From: Apostichopus japonicus
Taxonomy: Eukaryota > Echinodermata > Holothuroidea > Aspidochirotida > Stichopodidae
Reading direction: 5' to 3'
Length of the DNA stretch: 64,000 bases
NCBI RefSeq assembly: GCF_037975245.1
Contig: NC_092568.1
Coordinates: 3,627,001-3,691,000, forward strand
The translations under genes and the position numbers were made by a program. Every line of letters begins with the position of its first letter. Within the stretch, counting starts at the first letter, position 1. The notes beneath the pieces were generated by a model, which saw only the letters and a program-made list of their open reading frames with translations, ran no database searches and was not told the DNA's origin. Shown piece by piece: positions 37,090 to 47,256 of this stretch.

Positions 37090-39250
37090 ACAAATTCCAA
37101 AAGTAAGATTGATTTGTAAGCCAAAAACTGTGTTGAAAAACCGTATACTAACGGTAGATGAGACTCTGCCTCGAGTTTGGGTGTTAACACCCTAAATGAT
37201 ACCGTCCCCCGATTTTTGTTGGCATGGGGTAATAGAGGGTAACGTCAGCTACTTTGGGGACCCCAATGATACTGAGTTACAGATTTGATTTGTTAGCCAA
37301 AAATCGTGTTGAAAAACCGTATATAAACTGTAAATGCGACTTTTCGTCGAGTTTGGGTGTGAATAACACCATAAATGATACCGTCCCCCGAGGTTTGTTG
37401 GTATGGGGTGATAGCTGGTGACGTCAGCTACCATGGGGACCCCAATGATACTGAGTTACAGATTTGATTTGTTAGCCAAAAATCGTGTTGAAAACACGTA
37501 TATAAACTTTAAATGAGACTTTGCGTCGAGTTTGGGTGTTAATAACACCTTGAATGATACCGTCCCCCGAGGTTTGTTGGTATGGGGTGATAGAGGGTGT
37601 CGTCAGCTACCATGGGGACCCCAATGATACTGAGTTACAGATTTGATTTGTTAGCCAAAAATCGTGTTGAATAACCGTATATAAACTGTAAATGGGACTT
37701 TGCGTCGAGTTTGGGTGTTAATAACACCATAAATGATACCGTCCCCCGAGGTTTGTTGGTATGGGGTGATAGCTGGTGACGTCAGCTACCATGGGGACCC
37801 CAATGATACTGAGTTACAGATTTGATTTGTTAGCCAAAAATCGTGTTGAAAACACGTATATAAACTTTAAATGAGACTTTGCGTCGAGTTTGGGTGTTAA
37901 TAACACCTTAAATGATACCGTCCCCCGAGGTTTGTTGGTATGGGGTGATAGAGGGTGTCGTCAGCTACCATGGGGACCCCAATGATACTGAGTTACAGAT
38001 TTGATTTGTTAGCCAAAAATCGTGTTGAATAACCGTATATAAACTGTAAATGGGACTTTGCGTCGAGTTTGGGTGTTAATAACACCATAAATGATACCGT
38101 CCCCCGAGGTTTGATGGTATGGGGTGATAGCTGGTGACGTCAGCTACCATGGGGACCCCAATGATACTGAGTTACAGATTTGATTTGTTAGCCAAAAATC
38201 GTGTTGAAAAACCTCATTTAAACTGTAGATGATACTTTTCGTCGAGTTTGGGTGTGAATAACACCATAAATGATACCGTCCCCCGAGGTTTGTTGGCATG
38301 GGGTGATAGCTGGTGACGTCAGCTACCATGGGGACCCCAATGATACTGAGTTACAGATTTGATTTGTTAGCCAAAAATCGTGTTGAAAACACGTATATAA
38401 ACTTTAAATGAGACTTTGCGTCGAGTTTGGGTGTTAATAACACCTTAAATGATACCGTCCCCCGAGGTTTGTTGGTATGGGGTGATAGAGGGTGTCGTCA
38501 GCTACCATGGGGACCCCAATGATACTGAGTTACAGATTTGATTTGTTAGCCAAAAATCGTGTTGAATAACCGTATATAAACTGTAAATGCGACTTTGCGT
38601 CGAGTTTGGGTGTTAATAACACCATAAATGATACCGTCCCCCGAGGTTTGTTGGTATGGGGTGATAGCTGGTGACGTCAGCTACCATGGGGACCCCAATG
38701 ATACTGAGTTACAGATTTGATTTGTTAGCCAAAAATCGTGTTGAAAAAACGTATATAAACGTTAAATGCGACTTTGCGTCGAGTTTGGGTGTAAATAACA
38801 CCATAAATGATACCGTCCCCCGAGGTTTGTTGGTATGGGGTGATAGAGGGTGACGTCAGCTACCATGGGGACCCCAATGATACTGAGTTACAGATTTGAT
38901 TTGTTAGCCAAAAATCGTGTTGAAAAACCGTATATAAACTGTAAATGCGACTTTGCGTCGAGTTTGGGTGTTAATAACACCATAAATGATACCGTCCCCC
39001 GAGGTTTGTTGGCATGGGGTGATAGCTGGTGACGTCAGCTACCATGGGGACCCCAATGATACTGAGTTACAGATTTGATTTGTTAGCCAAAAATCGTGTT
39101 GAAAAACCGTATTTAAACTGTAAATGCGACTTTGCGTCGAGTTTGGGTGTTAATAACACCCTAAATGATACCGTCCCCCGAGGTTTGTTGGTATAGGGTG
39201 ATAGCTGGTGACGTCAGCTACGTTTTTGTTCCCCAATGATACTGAGTTAC
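37090..39250. repeat. Satellite array, ~179-bp unit, right arm (inverted)
   Basis: About 12 units of the same satellite in the opposite orientation to 31880-34845. Some units alternate between two subtypes (GAATAACCGTATATAAACTG versus GAAAACACGTATATAAACTT), suggesting amplification of a two-unit block at about 37430-38500. Confidence 0.98.
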
Positions 39251-39872
39251 AGATTTGATTTGTTTGCCAGATGTGGTTTTGAATAACAGTATATATATGC
39301 TACGTTTTACTTGCAGTTGCCGAGTTAGTTGTTAATAACCCCCTGCCCGACATCGTCCCTCACGGTTGTTGACATACTTTGGTAGAGTGTAATGTCAGCT
39401 TTAACGTTCACCCCACCCTTCTTCATGTTTCCCATTAAGCTTTGTTTCCAAATATATTATCTTTTACCCTAAACTTACGCTTTTCGCTGATATTCGGGGC
39501 AGGTCTGATATTTTAAGAGCTAAAATTTTGCTTTACCACGATAATGAGTTAGGCCATACCCTGACTTTGGGGATATTTTATACCCCGTTCCATAATTACG
39601 AGTTTGTCGGGTTTGAATCTCTTATAATAAATTATTTAATGCATGGAACGTCCAAAAGCCTGTCTTTCCCTCCTAATTGCAATCGATTGAAAGCATTCGA
39701 ACATTCAATTTGCTTTAAACACATCATTTTTGCCACATGGCCCATTACGAAGGCCACTACACAACTCCGTAGTATCATTTGCACTTTCTAGCATTTTTTG
39801 GTCGCCCTTATTGGTCGCTCTTATTGTTCGCTACTATTGGTCGCTCTTATTGTTCGCCAACTTCAGCCAGAT

Positions 39873-39881
39873 TGGCCTTCT
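39873..39881. repeat. Target-site duplication, right (TGGCCTTCT)
   Basis: Partner of 31626-31634. Confidence 0.9.
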
Positions 39882-39902
39882 GAGCCCACAATCGTACACA
39901 CG

Positions 39903-40100
39903 GAGAGAGCGTTGTGGTCAAGTGATTAAGGCAGTGGACTTGTAATCTAAGGTTTGCAGGTTCGAGTCCTAGCCAGATCATTGTGTCCTTGTGCAAGGCA
40001 CTTTATCTGCCTAGTCTCTCTTCACCCGGGTGTACAATTACGGACCTGTTATATAAATTGTCAGTTGGGCGCTGTTTAGCTGCTGCCGTGTTGATATTGT
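39903..40100 (+). mobile_element. tRNA-derived SINE
   Basis: Begins with an A-box-like TGGTCAAGTGATTAAGGC and a perfect B-box GGTTCGAGTCC (39959-39969), 27 bases after the end of the A-box. A tRNA-like anticodon arm with loop CTTGTAA lies between them. The body has TGTGTCCTTGTGCAAGGCAC, a conserved-looking block seen in many animal tRNA-SINEs. The 3' end is not sharp. It starts about 20 bases after the foldback element's target duplication. Confidence 0.75.
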
Positions 40101-40577
40101 TTCTAAATGATGTTTGACAGATTATAGCTTACCAGGGTATATTGCGATGCTAGCGGTTAGCGAACTATGCTTTATAAATGTAATGTTATTATTAATTGAT
40201 TTTTCGTTGTTCCTTATGCGACGAAACACGTCAATCTGCTACATTTGAAAGAGAGAAAGAGATAGAGGGGGGGGGGGGGGGGCACCTGATAGACATTCAG
40301 CATTACAGAATGCTACCCGAATCTCTTCTTGACCATACTATAGACAAGGTTGAAAACTGTTTGTAAAAGTACCCATAAAGGAGTGTGAGATATCAACCAG
40401 TTTGAGACCATTTTTCCAGTGCTGGTTTTTTCATGTCCTGCGTCAAAGGATGCATACTGCCAGTATATAGGCAGTATATGAATACCATGTTTCGGATACA
40501 CTGTTCTTACTGTCAGTACGAATGTTTTGAAGCTGTAAATTGGAGGAAAGTATTGAGTGATACTAGTAGAATATATA

Positions 40578-40608
<31 letters not shown>

Positions 40609-40690
40609 GATATAATATGATATGATATGATATGATATATGATATATGATATGATATGATATGATATATATGATCCAGAGTAATATATAT
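40100..40690. other. No gene; simple repeats
   Basis: Contains a GAGA-rich then poly-G run at 40246-40283, a TA tract at about 40570-40608 and an ATATG-type pentamer tract at about 40609-40672, leading into the TA tract that hosts the next element. Confidence 0.6.
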
Positions 40691-40698
40691 ATATATAT

Positions 40699-41939
40699 CA
40701 GGCTTGGGGCGATTACATCTGAATGTAATCGATTACGATTACGATTACTTGAGAATGTATGATTACAATTACGATTACGATTACAGCCTAAAGTTGAAGT
40801 AATCGATTACGATTACGATTACATTGTAATGTAATCGTGATTACAATCATGATTACATTGTGGTTATACTTGCACAATCCTCTGCATATCTGTTTAATAT
40901 AACTCTCTGCCGGGAAATAGGGCAATGAAATAGGGCAAAGGAAGGGCATTTACAGTATATACAGACAAAATTGTGGAAGTATATCTACAATTCCTACCAG
41001 GCATTACACATTTATGCCTTAACACGTTTAAGATGTGTTACCCATAAGCCCAGTAAAAAATACAATTTAAACAGACAAAGAGTAAACAGACAAATACTAA
41101 AGTAAAACAAATGAAGATTTTCATGCAACACTATATATTTTGTAAACTTATAATTTCTGCATAGCAGCAAAACTAAAAACTCTTTTACATTATAACACCA
41201 AAATAAAACTAAACAGCTTTGAAATGGGGCATTCCAATGATTCCACAGTACAAGGGACATGGAAGGCCAAAGTAAAAGTAAATTATTTTCATCAAAAAGT
41301 GGTCAACTCTGGTAATGAGAACAATAGACTGACATAAATAGCAATGTGCTTTCAATAGCTGCTACACCTGAGCCTTGTGGCCCACTAGACATGGCAAATG
41401 GAATTATTTATCAAATTTACTTACTTAAATGAATTTAAAGGGTGTATTTTGTCAGCCTGACTGTAATTGTTTGTTAAGTGTTTAATATACTAATGAAATA
41501 TTTTTCTATAATCAGCACACCATGTCAACTTATGTCAACCAGTTGTGTATGCAAAAGGATTGTGAACGCTGAGAGGCAGCATTGAACAGAATAATTCAGG
41601 TGATAAAAAATCCTTGAATATGGTGATCAAATCCCCAGTGCTTCTTAGTGTAAGTTTATTGTGTTAGAGAATTCTAGAAGCAGGACCACTTCTTTGGTCA
41701 CACTAAAAGCCAATAGTAAGATTTAGTTTTAATCATTTCTACTAATTTTGCCCTTCTCATTCAAATTTCACTGTAATCATAAATGTAATACGATTACGAT
41801 TACTTTGCCCTTGTAATCGATTACGATTACGATTACTTTGTAATTTTCACAAAAGTAATCGATTACGATTACGATTACTTCAATAAATGTAATCGATTGT
41901 AATCGATTACGATTACTGATTACGATTACCCCAAGCCTG
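40699..41939. mobile_element. hAT-like non-autonomous element with CGATTACGATTAC repeats
   Basis: 1241 bp with perfect 11-bp ends CAGGCTTGGGG / CCCCAAGCCTG, sitting in a TA tract that supplies an 8-bp ATATATAT on both sides. Just inside both ends are inverted clusters of TAATCGATTACGATTACG-type repeats (about 40709-40860 and about 41765-41930). CAGG...CCTG ends with 8-bp duplications are typical of hAT elements. The short ORFs inside show no transposase motif. Confidence 0.88.
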
Positions 41940-41949
41940 ATATATATAT

Positions 41950-41966
41950 GTATATATATATATTTA

Positions 41967-41997
<31 letters not shown>

Positions 41998-42956
41998 TCG
42001 CTGTTACTGAAAAAACAACAACATGCAAACCAAAAACGAATATAGAGCTACAGGGCCAGATCGGCGACTTTGGGAGTGTAGTGCATGTTACACTGATTGC
42101 GTTCAATAGTACAATCAGGGAGCTGAACTCCCTGGTACAATGTAATGATTTGCATCGCCTTTAGCTTTTGAACTTTTTGGGATTCTATACCATCTAGCGA
42201 CGTCAAGGTTTAACATCACCCGATCTGAACAAGGTCAATTTTCTGAACAAAGAATGAATCACGTTTACATTGTTTACCGATATCCAAGTGTTCTGTTTAA
42301 CGAAACTCAAACGTCTAGGTATAGGTAAATATTTGAACATGATCCATTTGTTTTGAATCAATAAAAATGAAAATTTATCCATTGAGGAATCCCATATCAG
42401 AGAAATTATGACGTCATTGCGAATTTAAAAGTCCTGGTGCTGCCCCGAACAGCTCTTTTGATTGTGTGCAAGAAATTGAGAATATAACAGTTGTCTGCGA
42501 TATTACCAAGACGGGACAAGTCGTTCATAATTGGTACTTGTCGAAAGGTCATATTACGATTGAGTGTATACCGTGAAGTGTGCAACACCTAACAAGTTTA
42601 TGGTTGCATGGTTCACTGGTGATTTCTTTTGCTGTCATATAAATACAATTACAACCATAGTGTTTTCTGAATTGAGTTCCAAGTTCCAAAGAAATTGTGT
42701 TACACGGAAGTAGCAACAGTACAATTTTGTGCTACCAATCGTAGTAGGAATGCACTTGTTCCACACAATAACCAAATCTGAGTGACAACAAGGAAACTGA
42801 AATTTCAGGCGGTTGATGATACCAATGAAGTATTGGTTACGTGGTTTCACTAATAACTCACTTATTTTGAAAAAAAAACTATATATTACATAGACATAAA
42901 CTCAATTTAAACGAGTCGCAATATCTATCGTCCGAATTATCAAATCTCTGTGAAAC
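41950..42956. other. 5' flank of GPCR copy C
   Basis: After a TA tract (about 41940-41990) this stretch has no similarity to the upstream regions of GPCR copies A or B that I can see, so copy C of the receptor has a different promoter region. No exon recognised. Confidence 0.6.
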
Positions 42957-43964
42957 ATGACAAGCTCGGAAGTTGCGATGGCACCTACAGATTCGCCTGG
43001 GTATGTTTTTGAAGATCTATTACAAAGAACGGTCCTCGCGGTAGTTGTTGCTTTGGTCGCGGCGATTGGTATTCCCGGTAATGTGCTGGTAATGGTCGCC
43101 GTTGCCTCCTCCAGAAGGCTTCAAACCAAGACCAATGTATTTGTCGTGAATTTGGCGTGTTCTGATCTTACTACGTGCCTCGTCCTCCCGTTCCAAGTTG
43201 TCGCTTTGTTGAACGATAGTTTGCCATTGCCAGACCCTTTGTGCACGTTGGTTGCTGTTGTTTTCTGGGTTGGTCTTGGTAGCAGCATAGTCAACCTCGC
43301 CTTAATCGCCTTTAACCGTTTCACATTAATAACTAAATCTCGTACTCACTACGACCAAGTATATTCAAAGAGAAATCTTGTCCTTATGTTAGTTTCAGCA
43401 TGGATCATTCCGATCGTCCTGGTTACGGTCCCACCCTTGTGTGGCCTTGGAGGAATCGGCTACTCGGAGAGATATAAGATATGTTCAGCTGACTCAACCC
43501 ATCCTTTATCGGATGTTTACGCATTCATCAGCAGTGTTCTCGTTGAAGTTCCTTGTTTGATCATTATCATTACATGTTACGTCAAAATTTATCGATTCAT
43601 TCGAGCTAAAAACCGAGAGCTATTTCCAAACAACGCGTCTAGAGGGGAAAGCAAGGGCAACGCCCAATCAGCGGCCTTCAAAAGACAAGTGAAAGTGACA
43701 AAGAACTTGTTTTTGGTGGTATGTTCGTATATCATATGTATAATGCCCTTTGCTATTGCCTGTTTGATACCACCCAGCTACCCTTCCATTCCTTGGGTGT
43801 TGATATTTCTTATTGCTAACTGTTGTGTGAATCCAATCATTTATGGGCTAAAACATCCTCAGTTTCGAGATGTATTTCGAAATATCCTATCGTGCAAGTT
43901 TAGACTTATTCCAGAGCCATCGAAGCTATTGCAGAGTCTCACCACCAGCTCTACTGGCGCATAA
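42957..43964 (+). CDS. Class A GPCR, copy C, with diverged 5' end
   Basis: 335 residues, intact, with the same seven-segment layout, NRF after TM3 and NPIIY in TM7 as the other two. The first ~55 codons (N-terminus and TM1) differ heavily from copies A and B at DNA level, though motifs such as DSPGYVFED and GIPGN remain. From about 43121 (CAAACCAAGACCAA) to the stop and beyond, the DNA is nearly identical to copy B. This abrupt change means a chimeric gene or recent gene conversion. The N-terminus is two residues shorter. A possible poly(A) signal AATAAA is at 44298. Confidence 0.95.
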   Translation: MTSSEVAMAPTDSPGYVFEDLLQRTVLAVVVALVAAIGIPGNVLVMVAVASSRRLQTKTNVFVVNLACSDLTTCLVLPFQVVALLNDSLPLPDPLCTLVAVVFWVGLGSSIVNLALIAFNRFTLITKSRTHYDQVYSKRNLVLMLVSAWIIPIVLVTVPPLCGLGGIGYSERYKICSADSTHPLSDVYAFISSVLVEVPCLIIIITCYVKIYRFIRAKNRELFPNNASRGESKGNAQSAAFKRQVKVTKNLFLVVCSYIICIMPFAIACLIPPSYPSIPWVLIFLIANCCVNPIIYGLKHPQFRDVFRNILSCKFRLIPEPSKLLQSLTTSSTGA

Positions 43965-44313
43965 CAAGCTCATTGGGTACCGTATTTCAGAATACGTGAC
44001 AATTCTTCAATTAATCCACACAGAAGAACTGATTTAGTCGGAATATCATGTTCCTTTGCAAAAAAGAAAAAGGAAAATGATAAAATGATTGAATAACGCT
44101 TTAACCATATAGTACGTTAACTGTTTTCCTAATGATTCAATTGTCCATTCCAAACCTTATAATGTTTTTATACCTAGACTACTCTTTTTAGCGTTGATTC
44201 AAATATTTGGTCGCATTTGTTTACTATACTTTAGCTTTCAAATATAGTTTGGATTATTCACTAATATTCACAATATAAATTAAGATTAAATTAGTTCAAT
44301 AAATGAATATAAC

Positions 44314-44317
<4 letters not shown>

Positions 44318-44380
<63 letters not shown>
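44318..44380. repeat. (TA)n microsatellite
   Basis: About 62 bases of TA, forming the left border of the Penelope-like element. Confidence 0.98.
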
Positions 44381-44382
<2 letters not shown>

Positions 44383-47220
44383 CTTAGCCAGCAAATTGAT
44401 TCCAAAACCAGAAAACTGCAAAAAGAACTCCCCAAGAACGAGTTCGAAAGAAAGCTTGACTCCATTACCAAAATTTGCTTGAACCTCTCACATACCCTAG
44501 CTTCAAGACAATGTCACAAATTGAAGAGGGATAATGTCACGCAAAGAGTTAAGTCTTCTGGTGAAACCCAACTTGAAACCTCAAAAAGAACCAGGTCTCG
44601 CAGATTCCGTCGGAAAGAGATACAGACCGCATGCAACACCACCAAAAGTGCAGTTGTTACCATTGATTGCCAATTCTCGGCAGGAGAAACAAACCTACTC
44701 TCCAAAGGTCTAAATTTTTGCCCTAAACCACGGCAAGTAAACGCTCAGAAACTTTCTCTTGACCTAAATCTGTTCTATCGACGCTTACGTCTCCGTGAAT
44801 TTTTTGCCGACGAAAATGGCAATAACACCACGCAAGAAACCAACGACTTGCATTCCAATTTTAAGCCAAAAAGCTCGTGGAATCCACCCAAGGCCCATTG
44901 TGCGCCTCTTGAATCATTTATTTCGGCCATTGAAGAGGATGTCAAAACACACACCTCCGCCCCAGACTTCCGCGACAATCTCAACAAAACTGAGAGACAG
45001 GCCATTCATGAACTGCGGAAGCGCGATGACATTGTCATCAAGCCAGCCGACAAGGGTTCTGCAATTGTCGCTATGGGCAAACAATTCTACAGAGAGGAAG
45101 CCAACAGACTACTCAGCAACCCTCAACACTACAAACTCCTGGATTCTGATCCAACTCAAGAAATCACACAAAACGTGAAAAGAGTCATCCAAAAGATAGT
45201 CTCTAACGGTTCCATTGACCGCAAGTTAGGCCAAAACCTCCTGGAAAATGACCCAAAACCTGGTCGCTTTTATTTTCTGCCTAAAATTCACAAAGAAGGC
45301 AATCCCGGGAGGCCCATAATATCGGGTAATGGCACAGCGACTGAAAAAATTTCCAAATTCGTGGATCTCCTCATCCAACCTCTCGTTTCGGCCCTACCGT
45401 CCTATGTGCAGGACACTACGGATTTCATCCGGAAAATTGGGGAAATAAAAAATCTTCCCTTATCTTCTCTGTTAGTTACCTTGGATGTGTCTTCGTTATA
45501 CACAAATATCCCCAACGAAGAGGGCATTTCGGCCTGCACAAAAGCATTCAAACCGATACGTGGCAAAACCCCCACGAAGAAAGAATTGGCCGAATTAATG
45601 CAACTTATCTTGACCAACAATAATCTGGTATTTGGCAACAAACACTACCTCCAAATTCATGGCACCGCAATGGGTACCAAAATGGCACCGTCTTTTGCCA
45701 ACATCTTTATGGGAAACCTCGAGAAAGAATTTTTGTCTCGACAAAACTTGAAACCACACACGTGGTTACGTTACATTGACGATATCTTTATGATATGGAC
45801 CCATGGTGAGGCTAATCTAAAACTCTTCATTGATGACATAAACTCGTTTCATCACACTATCAAATTCACTGCTGATTTTTCTGGACATGGCGTTCACTTT
45901 CTGGACACCACCGTGACCCTACAAAATGGTTCACTCAAAACAGACTTGTTCAATAAACCTACGAACAAGCACAACTACCTCTTACCAAGCAGTTGCCATC
46001 CACGTCACTGTACCAGAAATATTCCGTACAGTCAAGCGTTGCGCATTCGACGCATTTGCTCCTCTGAAGTCGATTTTGATTCACGCACTAAAGAACTGTC
46101 ACAACACCTCCTAAACAGACAGTATTTTCGGGGTACTATTGAAAATGCCATCAAAAAGGCTAAAAGCAAACCCCGTACCGAAACATTGACGTACAAAACT
46201 CGTCCAACCAGTTCCAAAAGGGTACCATTGGTTACTGAATTCCACCCTGGTCTCCCACCACTGGCTAATATCATTCAGAAGAATTTTCACCTACTTCAAG
46301 GCACCGAACGCCTGAAATCAGTATTCCCAGAATTACCTGTCATCGCTTTTAAAAGACCCAGCAACCTACGGGATATCTTAGTTCGGGCATCCTTTCGGGA
46401 TGACACCCCATTAGGGGAAAGCAAAACAGAAACTACAGGATCATCGCCCTGTACACAAAATTGCAAAACGTGCTTACTTGTCGATTCGACCGGGGCCTTT
46501 CAGAGCAACCAAACCAAACGCACGTTCCAAATTCGGCACAAAATTAACTGCCTATCCAAAAATGTCATTTACCTCATCTACTGCAATATTTGTAACTTAC
46601 AATACATTGGAGAGTCAAAAAACACTCTTAGAATGAGAATGACACAACATAGATCGGCGATCAAAACAAAAAAGATCTACCAACCTGTTGCAAATCACTT
46701 CAATCTCCAAAATCATTCAATTGAGAATTTGCGTGTTATTGCCATTGACCAGAACGATTCTTGGACAGATAAATCTAGGAAAGCGAAAGAAAATTTCTGG
46801 GAACTAAACCTAAAGACCACGGCACCATTCGGTTTAAACATCAGAAACGATTTGCCGTCCCAGATAAACCAAAACAATTCCTTTACAATTACGACGGAAT
46901 CGGATTAAAATAATCCGAAGCGGATTAAAATAATCCGAATTTCTAAAACTTCTGCTCTATTCAGTAGAAACCAGTAAGTCGCTTTGCCTTTACAACCATG
47001 CCGACATCTTCTCTATAAAACAGTTTCAATTCCTGCTACTCCTTGTCACTTTCGGTGATCATGCACTGAAGAAGAGCTAGTTTTGCTCGAAAGCTCTGCA
47101 AAAACCAAACATTGGCTGTTTTACTTCCAATCATTTACCTAATTCAATTATTGTATCTCACTCGAGATCCAGCCTTTCTCTAAATGCAGCATAGTTGTTT
47201 AACAGTTTTTCCGTTATTCC
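44381..47220 (+). mobile_element. Penelope-like retroelement, nearly complete
   Basis: One long ORF plus about 310 bp of 3' sequence, set between two TA tracts. The 3' part contains two direct copies of CGGATTAAAATAATCCGAA and the GCACTGAAGAAGAGCTAG / GCTCGAAAGCTCTGC block, which also occurs at 7333-7475 and 55485-55608. The open frame runs from the left TA border without an ATG, so the 5' end looks truncated. No long terminal direct repeats are visible. Confidence 0.9.
44479..46908 (+). CDS. Penelope-like reverse transcriptase with GIY-YIG endonuclease
   Basis: 809 residues counted from 44479. The reverse transcriptase starts near residue 180 (DIVIKPADKGSAIV), continues through FYFLPKIHKEGNPGRPI, LDVSSLYTNIP and HGTAMGTKMAPSFANIF, and has the catalytic YIDD at about 432-435. 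A cysteine-bearing linker (CTQNCKTC, then NCLSKN) leads to a GIY-YIG nuclease: IYLIYC near 697, YIGES near 709, an RMTQHRSAI block, and a glutamate in KENFWELNLKT. RT followed by GIY-YIG is diagnostic for endonuclease-bearing Penelope-like elements, which copy RNA at a nicked target. The position 44479 is a TTG codon. The frame is open further upstream to the TA tract, so the true start is missing. No internal stops, so this is a young copy. Confidence 0.95.
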   Translation: MNLSHTLASRQCHKLKRDNVTQRVKSSGETQLETSKRTRSRRFRRKEIQTACNTTKSAVVTIDCQFSAGETNLLSKGLNFCPKPRQVNAQKLSLDLNLFYRRLRLREFFADENGNNTTQETNDLHSNFKPKSSWNPPKAHCAPLESFISAIEEDVKTHTSAPDFRDNLNKTERQAIHELRKRDDIVIKPADKGSAIVAMGKQFYREEANRLLSNPQHYKLLDSDPTQEITQNVKRVIQKIVSNGSIDRKLGQNLLENDPKPGRFYFLPKIHKEGNPGRPIISGNGTATEKISKFVDLLIQPLVSALPSYVQDTTDFIRKIGEIKNLPLSSLLVTLDVSSLYTNIPNEEGISACTKAFKPIRGKTPTKKELAELMQLILTNNNLVFGNKHYLQIHGTAMGTKMAPSFANIFMGNLEKEFLSRQNLKPHTWLRYIDDIFMIWTHGEANLKLFIDDINSFHHTIKFTADFSGHGVHFLDTTVTLQNGSLKTDLFNKPTNKHNYLLPSSCHPRHCTRNIPYSQALRIRRICSSEVDFDSRTKELSQHLLNRQYFRGTIENAIKKAKSKPRTETLTYKTRPTSSKRVPLVTEFHPGLPPLANIIQKNFHLLQGTERLKSVFPELPVIAFKRPSNLRDILVRASFRDDTPLGESKTETTGSSPCTQNCKTCLLVDSTGAFQSNQTKRTFQIRHKINCLSKNVIYLIYCNICNLQYIGESKNTLRMRMTQHRSAIKTKKIYQPVANHFNLQNHSIENLRVIAIDQNDSWTDKSRKAKENFWELNLKTTAPFGLNIRNDLPSQINQNNSFTITTESD

Positions 47221-47221
47221 C

Positions 47222-47253
<32 letters not shown>

Positions 47254-47256
47254 ATG

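Larger units (their letters stand above)
31635..39872. mobile_element. 8.2-kb foldback-type transposon with inverted satellite arms
   Basis: Ends read ATCGGGCTGAAGTTGGCGAA at the left and, reverse-complemented, ATCTGGCTGAAGTTGGCGAA at the right. They are followed by a short AGCGAMCAATAR repeat and a shared AAATGATACTACGGAG block, giving terminal inverted repeats of about 110-120 bp. A perfect 9-bp target duplication flanks it. Inward come two oppositely oriented arrays of the same ~179-bp satellite (about 31880-34845 and about 37090-39250) around a 2.2-kb core. No transposase ORF is visible, so it is non-autonomous. Drosophila FB elements have tandem-repeat inverted arms and 9-bp duplications, and Mutator-like elements also make 9-bp duplications; the superfamily here is open. 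Confidence 0.92.

Noticed and set aside
32074..39032. Repeated 60-61-codon ORFs in both satellite arrays
   Set aside because: They recur once per ~179-bp unit, appear on either strand according to array orientation, and have no gene context. They are products of the repeat.
31880..39250. CRISPR-like array
   Set aside because: Units are about 179 bp with no short repeat/variable spacer pattern, and the host is a eukaryote. It is satellite DNA.
39528..39945. ORFs at the right end of the foldback element as a transposase
   Set aside because: Each is under 90 codons, with no catalytic motif, and they overlap the inverted terminal repeats.
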